Assembly (NCBI GenBank): GCA_035911135.1
Contig: JAMHWD010000044.1
Coordinates: 1 to 64,000 of the forward strand
Source of the DNA: JAMHWD01 sp035911135
Lineage (GTDB): Bacteria; Pseudomonadota; Alphaproteobacteria; Micavibrionales; Micavibrionaceae
Length of the DNA stretch: 64,000 nt
Direction of reading: 5' to 3'
In this document: positions 9,026-16,759 of the stretch, one piece after another
Numbering within the stretch: the first letter of the stretch is position 1
Layout: each line of letters starts with the position of its first letter
The notes under the pieces: model-generated
What the model saw: the letters and a program-made list of their open reading frames with translations, nothing else
Told to the model about the DNA's origin: nothing
Database searches by the model: none
Made by a program: the position numbers and the translations under genes

Positions 9026-9742
9026 TTATTGATCAGCGATAATTGAATAAAATGAATAAGCGGTGCTGCCGGAATTGGCTACGCACAGGCTGAAATTCTT
9101 GCCGCAATCCGGGCAGGCAGCTGTGGTTAAATCCGTATTGGTAGAGGCATCGATAAGATATTCTCCCAAATTCCCGTCAAGAACAGGTATTAAATCATTC
9201 CCGGTAATCTTGTGGTTGATGTTTTTACAGACATCGACATGAATCTGATGGGCCGTCAGGATAATGTCGTTTACCGGATTACCGGCGGAATCATCAGGTG
9301 TCCATTCAACATTATTAAACCGTCCGATATACCAGTTGGATGGCGTGCCGGGATTTATCTCATGTTGGGCATCATCTGGAATGCTGCCCCGTATCAGGCC
9401 GCCGCCGGATGGGTGGTAGATTTTATAGATATTGGCTGGTGGCTCGGTTTCAAAAGCGGCATTTGTCGGCAGGGTAAAATCGATCTGGTCGATACGCGCC
9501 CCGCTCATATGCATCTGATCATAGACTGATTTTGCCTGCGCGGCGTATGAGATGAGCTGCGTGGCGTATAATTCGGCGCGTTCTGCGCTTAAGGACCCGG
9601 CTTCACTGGTATCGGTTTGACGCGCCAGTACAAAACTCAGGGCGGCAAACAGGGCAATGGCAATAAGCACATAAATCAGGGCGTTGCCGCGCTCATGGAG
9701 GCGCTTGCGTTTATATGCTGATTGTTCGTGTTTTGTTTTCAT
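9026..9742 (-). CDS. Pseudopilin-like secreted protein, paralogue 1
   Basis: This 238-residue protein has a short basic leader ending H-E-R-G, then NALIYVLIAIALFAALSF (residues 20-37), resembling a class III/pseudopilin leader peptide with a hydrophobic N-terminal helix but lacking Glu5. The remainder is a cysteine-containing extracytoplasmic domain with a V-C-K-N-I-N motif, a C-P-D-C pair and the tail YSFYSIIADQ. The same plan (E-R-G leader, [V/F]-C-[K/E]-x-I-N, aromatic tail) recurs in the genes at 39275-39961 and 49482-50240. It stands alone, convergent with engB and divergent from rmuC. Whether it is processed by a prepilin peptidase is an inference. Confidence 0.65.
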   Translation of the reverse strand: MKTKHEQSAYKRKRLHERGNALIYVLIAIALFAALSFVLARQTDTSEAGSLSAERAELYATQLISYAAQAKSVYDQMHMSGARIDQIDFTLPTNAAFETEPPANIYKIYHPSGGGLIRGSIPDDAQHEINPGTPSNWYIGRFNNVEWTPDDSAGNPVNDIILTAHQIHVDVCKNINHKITGNDLIPVLDGNLGEYLIDASTNTDLTTAACPDCGKNFSLCVANSGSTAYSFYSIIADQ

Positions 9743-9799
9743 TTTCCCCGGCCCATGGTTTATAATCTATCCTGATCTTGATTATAGCACGGATAAAGG

Positions 9800-11035
9800 A
9801 TGATGGAATTGGCGATCTTGCAGAGCCCGGAACTGATATATGCGGTTTGCGGCTTTTTGGCTGGTGTCTTGCTGGCGGCTGTTTTTTTTGTTTTTCGCTT
9901 GATGGCGGCGGATCGCCGCAATGCGGAATTGAGCGCGCATGTCCATCTCCAGCAGGCGGCTTTTGATGCCGCTGAGGCGCAAATAGGCGTTAATTTTCGT
10001 GCTACGGCGCAGCAAGCCTTGCAAGGGGCGAGCGAGCAATTCCTGCTGCTGGCCAATGAACGGCTGAAGGCCGCGCAAAATGATTCCGCGCATGATCTGG
10101 ACAAACGCCAGAAAGCCATTGATGGCCTGATCAAGCCGGTGGAGGAGAAGCTTAATCTTCTGGGGCAGGCTGTTGCCCAAACAAAAGGCACGCATGATAC
10201 CTTGCATAAGGAATTACAATCCTTGAACCGTGAAACCGCGCGTCTGGTCGGGGCGCTGCGCGATCCATCCGCGCAAGGGAAATGGGGCGAGTATATCCTT
10301 GAAGGTCTGCTTGAAAAATCAGGTCTTATGAAGGGTATTCATTATTTTACGCAAGTCTCCATGGATGGCGGCGGCAAACGGCCTGATGCGGTTATTGATA
10401 TCAAGGACAGTTTCAAGATTATTATTGATTCCAAAGCGCCGGTGAATGAGTTTACCCAGCGCTTGTCTGATGACTTAAGCGAGGCAGATCATAAATCCAT
10501 CATGGCTGATCTGGCGCGCCAGGTGCGTGGCCATGTGCAAAAACTGGGAGCCAAGAATTACTGGGAGCAGGCGCAGACAGCGGATTTTACCGTGCTGTTT
10601 TTGCCGTCTGAACACCTCTATAGCATGGCGCTGCGCGGCGATCCGGCCTTGCCGGAATATGCGGCTTCGCAGAATATTGTTATTGCCTCGCCGACATTGC
10701 TTATATCCATGTTGCGCGTGGTGAGCATGAGCTGGCGTCAGACGGAGCTGGCCAAGAATGCGGCCGATATTGCGGCACTGGGCGGGGAGCTTTATAAGCG
10801 TCTTGTCACCTTTACCGATCACATTGAGAAGGTCGGCGGTCATCTGCAAAAGGCCATGAATGGCTATGATGCGGCCATCGGATCGCTGGAGAAATCTGTC
10901 CTGCCTTCGGCCCGTAAGATGAATGCGCTGCAAGGCAAGGCGGATGGCGATTTACCGGAATTGGCAGCTGTGGAGCGCAATCCCCGGCTTTTGAGCCTGA
11001 CGGAAGAGGATGAGCGGGAGAAACGCCGGGCTTGA
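9800..11035 (+). CDS. rmuC: DNA recombination protein RmuC
   Basis: A 411-residue RmuC. An N-terminal membrane anchor (residues about 7-28) is followed by a coiled-coil region and the RmuC nuclease-like domain with GKWGEYILE, K-R-P-D-A-V-I-D and I-I-D-S-K-A-P-V-N-E, then F-L-P-S-E-H-L-Y. RmuC limits DNA inversion at short repeats; its fold is related to restriction-type nucleases. It leads the rmuC-def-fmt run, with def 32 bases downstream. Confidence 0.94.
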   Translation: MMELAILQSPELIYAVCGFLAGVLLAAVFFVFRLMAADRRNAELSAHVHLQQAAFDAAEAQIGVNFRATAQQALQGASEQFLLLANERLKAAQNDSAHDLDKRQKAIDGLIKPVEEKLNLLGQAVAQTKGTHDTLHKELQSLNRETARLVGALRDPSAQGKWGEYILEGLLEKSGLMKGIHYFTQVSMDGGGKRPDAVIDIKDSFKIIIDSKAPVNEFTQRLSDDLSEADHKSIMADLARQVRGHVQKLGAKNYWEQAQTADFTVLFLPSEHLYSMALRGDPALPEYAASQNIVIASPTLLISMLRVVSMSWRQTELAKNAADIAALGGELYKRLVTFTDHIEKVGGHLQKAMNGYDAAIGSLEKSVLPSARKMNALQGKADGDLPELAAVERNPRLLSLTEEDEREKRRA

Positions 11036-11067
11036 TAATACCGCGCCAAGGCTTTAGATAAATCCTC

Positions 11068-11589
11068 ATGAAAGAATATTCGATTATTACCATACCTGAT
11101 CCGGTCCTGAAAACTGTGGCCCAGCCGGTCAATGCCGTTGATGCAGCGCTTCGCCAGCAAATGGATGCCATGTTGGCGGCCATGTACGATGCGCCGGGCA
11201 TTGGGCTGGCCGCCAATCAGGTGGGATTGCTGAACCGCGTTCTGGTTATGGATCTGGCCGATATCAAGGGCGGCGAGGAAAAGGCGCCAATCTGCATGGC
11301 CAATCCGGAGATTATCTGGGAATCCGAGGATATGAGCGTGATGGATGAAGGGTGCCTTTCCATCCCCCAGCAACACGCCGAGGTGCAGCGCCCGGCTATC
11401 GTGCGCGTCAAATATCTGGATTATAACGGCAACCCTGCCGAGCTGGAGGCGCAAGGGCTGCTTTCGCATTGCGTTCAGCATGAGATCGATCACTTGAACG
11501 GGGTTTTATTCATTGATCACCTCTCCTCACTGAAACGCAATATGATCCTGAAAAAAGTCGATAAGCTCCGCAAGCAAGGTGTGCTGTGA
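11068..11589 (+). CDS. def: Peptide deformylase
   Basis: A 173-residue metalloenzyme that removes the formyl group from nascent N-terminal fMet. All three motifs are present: GIGLAANQVG (about residues 44-53), EGCLS (94-98, metal ligand C96) and HEIDH (138-142, metal ligands H138 and H142 with catalytic E139). It overlaps fmt by 4 bases, the usual pairing of deformylase with the formyltransferase that loads its substrate. Confidence 0.97.
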   Translation: MKEYSIITIPDPVLKTVAQPVNAVDAALRQQMDAMLAAMYDAPGIGLAANQVGLLNRVLVMDLADIKGGEEKAPICMANPEIIWESEDMSVMDEGCLSIPQQHAEVQRPAIVRVKYLDYNGNPAELEAQGLLSHCVQHEIDHLNGVLFIDHLSSLKRNMILKKVDKLRKQGVL

Positions 11590-12518
11590 GAGTGGTTTTT
11601 ATGGGCACGCCGGATTTTGCTGTGCCCGCGCTGGAATCCATAATCGCTGCCGGGCATGACGTGATCGCTGTTTATTCCCAACCGCCCCGTCCCAAGGGGC
11701 GCGGCCAGCAGGTACAAAATTCTCCCGTTCATGAGGCGGCGTTAAAACAGTGCATACCCGTTTATACGCCCAAGACCTTAAAGACACCGGAAAGCCAGCA
11801 GGAATTTGCTGCGCTTCAAGCCGATATTGCCGTTGTGGCCGCTTATGGGCTGATCCTGCCCAAGGCGGTTTTGGATGCGCCCAGATATGGCTGTTTGAAT
11901 ATTCATGCCTCATTGCTGCCGCGCTGGCGAGGGGCCGCGCCCATTCAATATGCCATTCTGGCGGGCGATCAGATGAGCGGCGTGACTATCATGCAGATGG
12001 AACAGGGGCTGGATACCGGGCCTATGATCTTGAAAGATTCCATCGCAATTACTTCGGAAACAACAGCCACGACATTGCATGATGAATTATCATCCATGGG
12101 ATCGCGCCTGATTATAGATGTTTTGCAAAAAATTGATGCGGGCGAAGCCTTGCAGGCAATAACGCAAGATGATGATGAATCCGTTTACGCACCGATGCTT
12201 AAAAAAGAAGATGGCATTTTGGATTGGTCAAGAAATGCCATTGAAATTGACCGCAAAATACGTGCCTTGAATCCATGGCCCGGTGTATGGGGAACGGTGA
12301 AGGGCGCGCGCGTGAAAATATTAAAGGCCATTATAACGGGTGATGCGCGCGGTGATGTGATTGAATCGGGGACAATATTAAGCCGCTCCGGTGATATTGC
12401 TTGCGGGGATGGAAAATTGCTGCAGATACAGGCTATTCAGCCCGAAGGTAAAAAACCTATGGATTTTGCGTCGTTTTTGAATGGCGGATACGCCGTTATT
12501 GGCGACAGGTTTGAATAA
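11586..12518 (+). CDS. fmt: Methionyl-tRNA formyltransferase
   Basis: A 310-residue enzyme that formylates initiator Met-tRNA using 10-formyl-THF. The N-terminal Rossmann domain opens RVVFMGTPDFAVPALE, the catalytic segment N-I-H-A-S-L-L-P-R-W-R-G-A-A-P-I is near residue 110, and a C-terminal OB-like domain binds tRNA. Translation starts at GTG (11586), overlapping the def TGA in GTGA. Length is normal. Confidence 0.97.
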   Translation: MRVVFMGTPDFAVPALESIIAAGHDVIAVYSQPPRPKGRGQQVQNSPVHEAALKQCIPVYTPKTLKTPESQQEFAALQADIAVVAAYGLILPKAVLDAPRYGCLNIHASLLPRWRGAAPIQYAILAGDQMSGVTIMQMEQGLDTGPMILKDSIAITSETTATTLHDELSSMGSRLIIDVLQKIDAGEALQAITQDDDESVYAPMLKKEDGILDWSRNAIEIDRKIRALNPWPGVWGTVKGARVKILKAIITGDARGDVIESGTILSRSGDIACGDGKLLQIQAIQPEGKKPMDFASFLNGGYAVIGDRFE

Positions 12519-12539
12519 TCAAAAAGGATTTTATAAATC

Positions 12540-12884
12540 ATGAGTGAATTGCCGCCCTGTCCGAAATGTCGCTCGGTTTATACATATGAAGATACCGGTC
12601 TTTATATCTGCCCTGAATGCGCGCATGAATGGGGAAGTTCTGGTGATGATGCTATCAATGAACAAAAAACCGTGCGCGATGCCAATGGAACCGCGCTGCA
12701 AGATGGTGACACGGTTACGGTTATTAAGGATCTGAAAATCAAGGGGTCTTCGTCTGTCGTCAAGGTCGGCACAAAAGTGCGTAACATAAAACTGGTGGAT
12801 GGCGATCATGATATTGACTGCAAGATACCCGGTATTGGCCAGATGGGCTTGAAATCAGAATTTGTCAAAAAAGTTATTGATTGA
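12540..12884 (+). CDS. yjdM: YjdM/PhnA-family zinc-ribbon protein
   Basis: A 114-residue protein with an N-terminal zinc ribbon (C8-x2-C11 ... C-x2-C near residues 25-28) and the C-terminal SH3-like domain typical of YjdM (formerly PhnA): DANGTALQDGDTVTVIKDLK, then I-P-G-I-G-Q-M-G-L-K-S-E-F-V-K-K. Despite the old name it is not a phosphonate-degrading enzyme, and its function is not established. It starts 21 bases after fmt and is probably the last gene of that run. Confidence 0.92.
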   Translation: MSELPPCPKCRSVYTYEDTGLYICPECAHEWGSSGDDAINEQKTVRDANGTALQDGDTVTVIKDLKIKGSSSVVKVGTKVRNIKLVDGDHDIDCKIPGIGQMGLKSEFVKKVID

Positions 12885-12899
12885 TTTTTGCCGCGCGCA

Positions 12900-13574
12900 T
12901 CAGGAAAAGCGCGGGCCTTTATGTGCGGCATCCATATCGCCCAATATGCCGGCCTGTCCAGCCGTGATAGTCAGGTATTGATTATCAAACCCCTTATATT
13001 GGCGGTAGAGATCAATCAGGATCCATGTAAAACGGGAAGGGTGCGGGATATGGCTGCGGTCATCTTCGGCTATGCATTGTTCTTCGTGAATGGCATGCGC
13101 CATCTCATGCAGCGTATAAATGTCATCCTTTGTGCCAAGGGCAATGGCATGAATTTCATCGTCATAATATGAATCCTCGCCATCATCCAAAAATATAACC
13201 TTGGGCTTGCGGATGTTGTGTTCCTTGGCAACGCGCCGGACAAGGGCATGAATCGCCTTTTCATCCAGACGCTTGGCAAAGGGCGAAATAAAGGAGTTTT
13301 CCCAGGCATAAAGCTGATCGCGCTGAATATCTTCTAACGCCTTGTGTTCATCAGGTTCAATCTGGCCGCTAGCGGCCTTGATAAAAAACTTCTTGGCTTG
13401 CTTTTCGCTGCGGAATTTATGCTCGCTGTACAGATCGTTTTTATCCCGCGGCATCCAGGCAACGCTAAAGGGGCGCGGCGTGTAATCTACCGCGCGGCCA
13501 AATATGACATATAAGTCCAGATGAGAATCGAAGAGCTCTTCTTCAATCTCAAGATTCTTGACTATGCTAGCCAA
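12900..13574 (-). CDS. Putative zinc metallopeptidase-like protein (HExxH)
   Basis: This protein of about 224 residues has a clear HExxH motif in TLHEMAHAIHEE (around residue 157), followed about 20 residues later by H-I-P-H-P-S-R-F-T-W-I-L-I-D-L-Y. That recalls the H-G-P-x-F-x-x-x-x-x-x-L stretch of SprT-like minimal metallopeptidases. No signal peptide is present, so it is cytoplasmic. The longest frame starts with TTG at 13574 without a good ribosome-binding site, so the N-terminus is uncertain. It is divergent from truA, and the family is not recognised. Confidence 0.68.
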   Translation of the reverse strand: MASIVKNLEIEEELFDSHLDLYVIFGRAVDYTPRPFSVAWMPRDKNDLYSEHKFRSEKQAKKFFIKAASGQIEPDEHKALEDIQRDQLYAWENSFISPFAKRLDEKAIHALVRRVAKEHNIRKPKVIFLDDGEDSYYDDEIHAIALGTKDDIYTLHEMAHAIHEEQCIAEDDRSHIPHPSRFTWILIDLYRQYKGFDNQYLTITAGQAGILGDMDAAHKGPRFS

Positions 13575-13635
13575 TGATGTGACTTTCCCTGTATATTCTT
13601 ATTATTGGAAATACCATAACGATCTCACATTAAAA

Positions 13636-14412
13636 ATGCAACGTTGGAAGCTGATCATTGAATATAACGGCGCGCCCTTTTCCGGCTGGCAGCGGCAGGA
13701 AGCGGGCATTGCATCCGTTCAGCAGGCCATTGAGGAAGCCATTTTTAAATTCTGCCAGCAGGATGTCCGCCTGCATGTGGCAGGGCGCACTGATGCCGGT
13801 GTTCATGCGCGCGGGCAGGTGGCCCATTTTGATCTGGACTACGGGGACCGCAAGCTGGAAGGCTTTGACCTGGCTAAGGCGCTAAACGCGCATCTAAAGC
13901 CATTGCCCGTTGCCATTATCCGGGCAGAGAAGGTGGCAGAAGATTTTCATGCCCGTTATGGGGCTAAGAACAAATTATATCGGTACCGGATTATTGCGCG
14001 TTCAGCCCCGTCCGTGCTGGAGAATGGCCTCGTCTGGCATATTCGTAAAAACCTGGATGTGGCCGTAATGCATGAAGCTGCACAATATCTGCTGGGGCAT
14101 CATGATTTCACGACATTCCGCGATTCTCAGTGTCAGGCCAAATCGCCTATGAAAACGTTGGATCGCCTTGATGTTATCGCGCGCGATTATGACGGGCATG
14201 GCGGCAGTGAGATTATCATCGAGACTGAAGGAAGGTCATTCTTGCATCATCAGGTGCGTAATATGGTGGGTAGCCTGTCTTTGGTTGGCGAGGGTAAATG
14301 GAAACCCATTGATGTGAAGACCGCGCTTGAGGCGTGTAATCGCGAAGCAGGCGGCCCGACTGCGCCGCCCGACGGGCTTTATCTGGTGAGGATTGATTAT
14401 GACCGGGCTTAA
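13636..14412 (+). CDS. truA: tRNA pseudouridine(38-40) synthase
   Basis: A 258-residue TruA that isomerises uridines 38-40 in the anticodon arm. The start at 13636 gives the canonical N-terminus MQRWKLIIEYNGAPFSGWQR; the open frame reaches back to 13558, but that would overlap the divergent HExxH gene. The catalytic aspartate is D53 in GRTDAGVHARGQ. Also seen are K-L-Y-R-Y-R-I and F-L-H-H-Q-V-R-N-M-V-G. It overlaps the downstream yqfO-like gene by 14 bases. Confidence 0.96.
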   Translation: MQRWKLIIEYNGAPFSGWQRQEAGIASVQQAIEEAIFKFCQQDVRLHVAGRTDAGVHARGQVAHFDLDYGDRKLEGFDLAKALNAHLKPLPVAIIRAEKVAEDFHARYGAKNKLYRYRIIARSAPSVLENGLVWHIRKNLDVAVMHEAAQYLLGHHDFTTFRDSQCQAKSPMKTLDRLDVIARDYDGHGGSEIIIETEGRSFLHHQVRNMVGSLSLVGEGKWKPIDVKTALEACNREAGGPTAPPDGLYLVRIDYDRA

Positions 14413-14749
14413 GACCATCAAGGCTTATCGGGTTATTGTATATGTCCCGCAAGAGGCGCTGGATAGCTATATCGCCGCTATTGAGGATCATATTCCGGCG
14501 TTTTTAGGGCCCTATGACCGGGTGCTCTGGCATTCGGAAATCGGAACCGAGCAATTCCGTCCATTGGCCGGGGCCAATCCGCAAAAAGGCGGCAAGATGG
14601 AAACAAGCCAATGCTCTTCGGCGCGTGTCGAGCTGGTTTTTCCGCGCAATAAAAAGATGCTCTATGCTTTCCTGCAGGATGTTTTGCGGCCGCATCATCC
14701 ATGGGAAAACCCTGTTATCAGCTATCAAAAAATTATGATTGCCCAATAA
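14399..14749 (+). CDS. YqfO/NIF3 C-terminal-like (CutA-fold) protein
   Basis: A 116-residue protein beginning MTGLKTIKAYRVIVYVPQEA. It carries the signature of stand-alone YqfO-like proteins: I-G/L-G-P-Y-D-R-x-x-W, then EQFRPLAGANPQKG, and a C-terminal H-P/H-H-P-W-E-N-P-V block corresponding to H-P-Y-E-x-P. Related domains form an insert in NIF3 proteins and adopt a CutA-like fold; the function is unknown. ATG at 14399 lies inside the end of truA, so translation is coupled. Confidence 0.82.
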   Translation: MTGLKTIKAYRVIVYVPQEALDSYIAAIEDHIPAFLGPYDRVLWHSEIGTEQFRPLAGANPQKGGKMETSQCSSARVELVFPRNKKMLYAFLQDVLRPHHPWENPVISYQKIMIAQ

Positions 14750-14752
14750 AAA

Positions 14753-14780
14753 AACAGCCGCCCGGTAAAAGGCGGCTGTT
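14753..14780. terminator. Bidirectional terminator between yqfO-like gene and TAXI gene
   Basis: A perfect 10-bp stem, AACAGCCGCC with GGCGGCTGTT around an 8-base loop, is flanked by an A run on the left and a T-rich stretch on the right. It sits between two convergent genes and can serve both. Confidence 0.88.
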
Positions 14781-14800
14781 TGTATGGGAATGATCCGATA

Positions 14801-15679
14801 TTAGTTCGGCTCGTAGCCAACTTTATTATGGATGGCCGGAAGCGAGTCCTGCGCCGCCATGATCAGGGCATTCAACTGGGATGCCGGCAGATCATTGCGG
14901 GCAACAACTTTTGCGAAGACAGAGATTGTATCAACGCTGTTGTTGCTGAATGTTGCGCTTGGTGTCCAGTTTTTGTATGTGCCTTCCTCGATCGTTGTCT
15001 TTGTGTAAAGAGGAGCATTACCTGTCATGTTGTTAATCGCGGTAACGTCACCATCGCGCACTTCAACAAGAACTGTGTCCTTGCCAAAGCGGGCATCCGT
15101 GTCATTCAGCGAAGCGGATTTAACGCCAGAGATCTGCAGCGAGCAGTCCAGAGTGCCTTGCTGAACCTGTGTCATGGCCAAAAGGCCTGTGTCAGGTGTT
15201 GTTACAACGCCCTTGTAACGCTCATCGGCTTCTACGATGTTTCTCCATGTAACCCATGGGCCTGAACCAGCGGCGCCGAGGGCAACTTTTTTCTTTGAGC
15301 CCATCAGGTCTTTCAGTTCGTCAACGCCGGAATTCTTACCGCAGACGAGGTGGAAGGATTCTTTATACAGATCAACCAGCGATACCAGCGGCAGGTTGGT
15401 TGTGCGGCTGGCCACGATAATGGCATCTTCCTGCGCGATAGCGGCATCGCATGAACCGTCTTGCAGTTTCTGGATATTTTCCCAGGAACCGGCTGTGTGG
15501 ACGACTTCGATTTGTGCGCCAGAAATAACGCGCTTCATGGCGTTACCGGAAAATGTGTAGTTGCCGGCTTCTCCGCCTGTGCAAAGCTGGATTGTGTTGT
15601 CTGTGCTTTGTGCGGCTGCTGCGCCAACGCCGGCGACAGAAACAAAAGCTGCGGCGGCGAGTTGTTTTGCGATGTTCAT
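14801..15679 (-). CDS. TAXI-family TRAP transporter solute-binding protein
   Basis: A 292-residue periplasmic binding protein of the TAXI class. A signal peptide (about 23 residues, ending GAAAAQS) precedes T-G-G-E-A-G-N-Y-T-F-S, the equivalent of the TAXI T-G-G-x-x-G-x-Y motif; G-S-G-P-W-V-T-W and Y-K-E-S-F-H-L-V follow. The start is ATG 15679, with GGAG eight bases upstream; the frame extends further but lacks support. TAXI proteins usually feed a large 4TM-12TM fused permease, but none is next to it. The ligand is unknown. Confidence 0.85.
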   Translation of the reverse strand: MNIAKQLAAAAFVSVAGVGAAAAQSTDNTIQLCTGGEAGNYTFSGNAMKRVISGAQIEVVHTAGSWENIQKLQDGSCDAAIAQEDAIIVASRTTNLPLVSLVDLYKESFHLVCGKNSGVDELKDLMGSKKKVALGAAGSGPWVTWRNIVEADERYKGVVTTPDTGLLAMTQVQQGTLDCSLQISGVKSASLNDTDARFGKDTVLVEVRDGDVTAINNMTGNAPLYTKTTIEEGTYKNWTPSATFSNNSVDTISVFAKVVARNDLPASQLNALIMAAQDSLPAIHNKVGYEPN

Positions 15680-16051
15680 AATATTAACTCCAAAGTTCAA
15701 ATTGATTGTCAGTATGCATTATGAAATAGATATAAAGACATATTGCATTTCCGTATTTTTCCTAGCAACTGAGACAGTATTCTGCAAATTAAAAATAAAT
15801 GCGCCGCACAATTCGCAACCATATTTTAAAATTACGGAAAAAATTGGGCGCGGCGATTGGCATGATGTTTGCATAAATATCCAGAAAAGCCGGAACTTTT
15901 TGAAGGAAATGGCCGTTATCTTCGTATATTTATGGGAAAGATAGCGACCGTGACTGCTAAAGGCAGGATTGCCAGAAAGTTAATAAATTATGAAAAATTT
16001 CTTGCTTTTTGGTTAATAGATAGGGTAGTGTCTAGCCCAAGGAGAATTACA
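15680..16051. other. Intergenic region with divergent regulatory signals
   Basis: About 370 bases lie between the divergent TAXI and PRC-barrel genes. The sequence is A+T-rich and holds the sigma-54-like element at 15857-15873 and a leader of about 170 bases before the PRC-barrel start codon. I see no convincing coding sequence; the frame that runs from 15869 into the downstream gene has no ribosome-binding site or conserved residues. Confidence 0.6.
15857..15873 (+). promoter_or_regulatory. Candidate sigma-54 (RpoN) promoter
   Basis: TTGGCATGATGTTTGCA fits the -24/-12 consensus (TGGCAY-N5-TTGCW) with exactly 10 bases between the GG and GC dinucleotides. It points to the PRC-barrel gene at 16052, with the predicted transcription start near 15884. 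No enhancer-binding-protein gene is in the window. Confidence 0.6.
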
Positions 16052-16741
16052 ATGTACAAGAAAACACCGATTTTACTGGTCTTGGCCTTAGGCGTTATCG
16101 CCTTCATGACACAGCAGAGCTTTGGTCAGGCCGCCAGCGCATATCAGCTGCAGCTGGGCGAGATGAACCAGATGAAGCCGCTGCAAAATCCCCTCTGGCA
16201 GCGTTCTGTCGATATGATGAAATTCCGTATTCTAGATCGTAAGAATAAGGTCGCCGGGACATTGAAGGATATTATTATCTCTGATCGCGGCGCGCTTTCT
16301 TCTCTCAAGGTTGATCTGGATCGTATGCAGCTTAATGAAGAAATCTTTCTGGGTTCCGAGGATTTGAAATTCATGTCCGGCGACCGCGCCTTTGTTTTGC
16401 AATATGATGAGGCCGAGATGAAGGATCTTTATCCGATTATCCTGAATAATCTGGATACGGCTGCCGGGTCCATGTCGGATTCTATTTCTTTGGATTCATT
16501 GCTGCGCGCTGATGTAAGGGCGCAGGATGGCCGTAATCTGGGCAAGGTTGAGGAAGTTCTTTTTTCCCGCAATGGCGGCGACGCCTCTGCGCTTTTGATC
16601 CGTGTTCGTTATAGAACAATCGCGGGCGAAAATGTAGCGATCCCGTTTTCTTCGGTGTCTTATGAACCCGATGGTAAAACATTCCATGTCATTATTCCGA
16701 ATAATCAGGCGGATGACATTATTGAATTTGCCGGTCGGTGA
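16052..16741 (+). CDS. Secreted protein with two PRC-barrel domains
   Basis: This 229-residue protein has a signal peptide (residues 1-25, ending S-F-G-Q-A-A-S-A). Two PRC-barrel-like units follow. The first (about 55-105) is RILDRKNKVAGTLKDIIISD followed by the L-K-V-D-L-D strand; the second (about 150-210) contains ADVRAQDGRNLGKVEEVLF and ends I-P-F-S-S-V-S-Y. The start at 16052 is marked by AAGGAGA nine bases upstream. It probably works in the periplasm as a binding scaffold; no enzymatic residues are recognised. A sigma-54-type promoter lies upstream. Confidence 0.8.
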   Translation: MYKKTPILLVLALGVIAFMTQQSFGQAASAYQLQLGEMNQMKPLQNPLWQRSVDMMKFRILDRKNKVAGTLKDIIISDRGALSSLKVDLDRMQLNEEIFLGSEDLKFMSGDRAFVLQYDEAEMKDLYPIILNNLDTAAGSMSDSISLDSLLRADVRAQDGRNLGKVEEVLFSRNGGDASALLIRVRYRTIAGENVAIPFSSVSYEPDGKTFHVIIPNNQADDIIEFAGR

Positions 16742-16759
16742 TTTAAGGATTTCTCCTCC

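Noticed and set aside
13558..13635. N-terminal extension of truA by 26 codons
   Set aside because: It would overlap the divergent gene and does not match the TruA N-terminus; ATG 13636 does.
15869..16051. N-terminal extension of the PRC-barrel frame by 61 codons
   Set aside because: The start at 16052 has a strong AAGGAGA and is followed by a signal peptide; the extension overlaps the candidate sigma-54 element.
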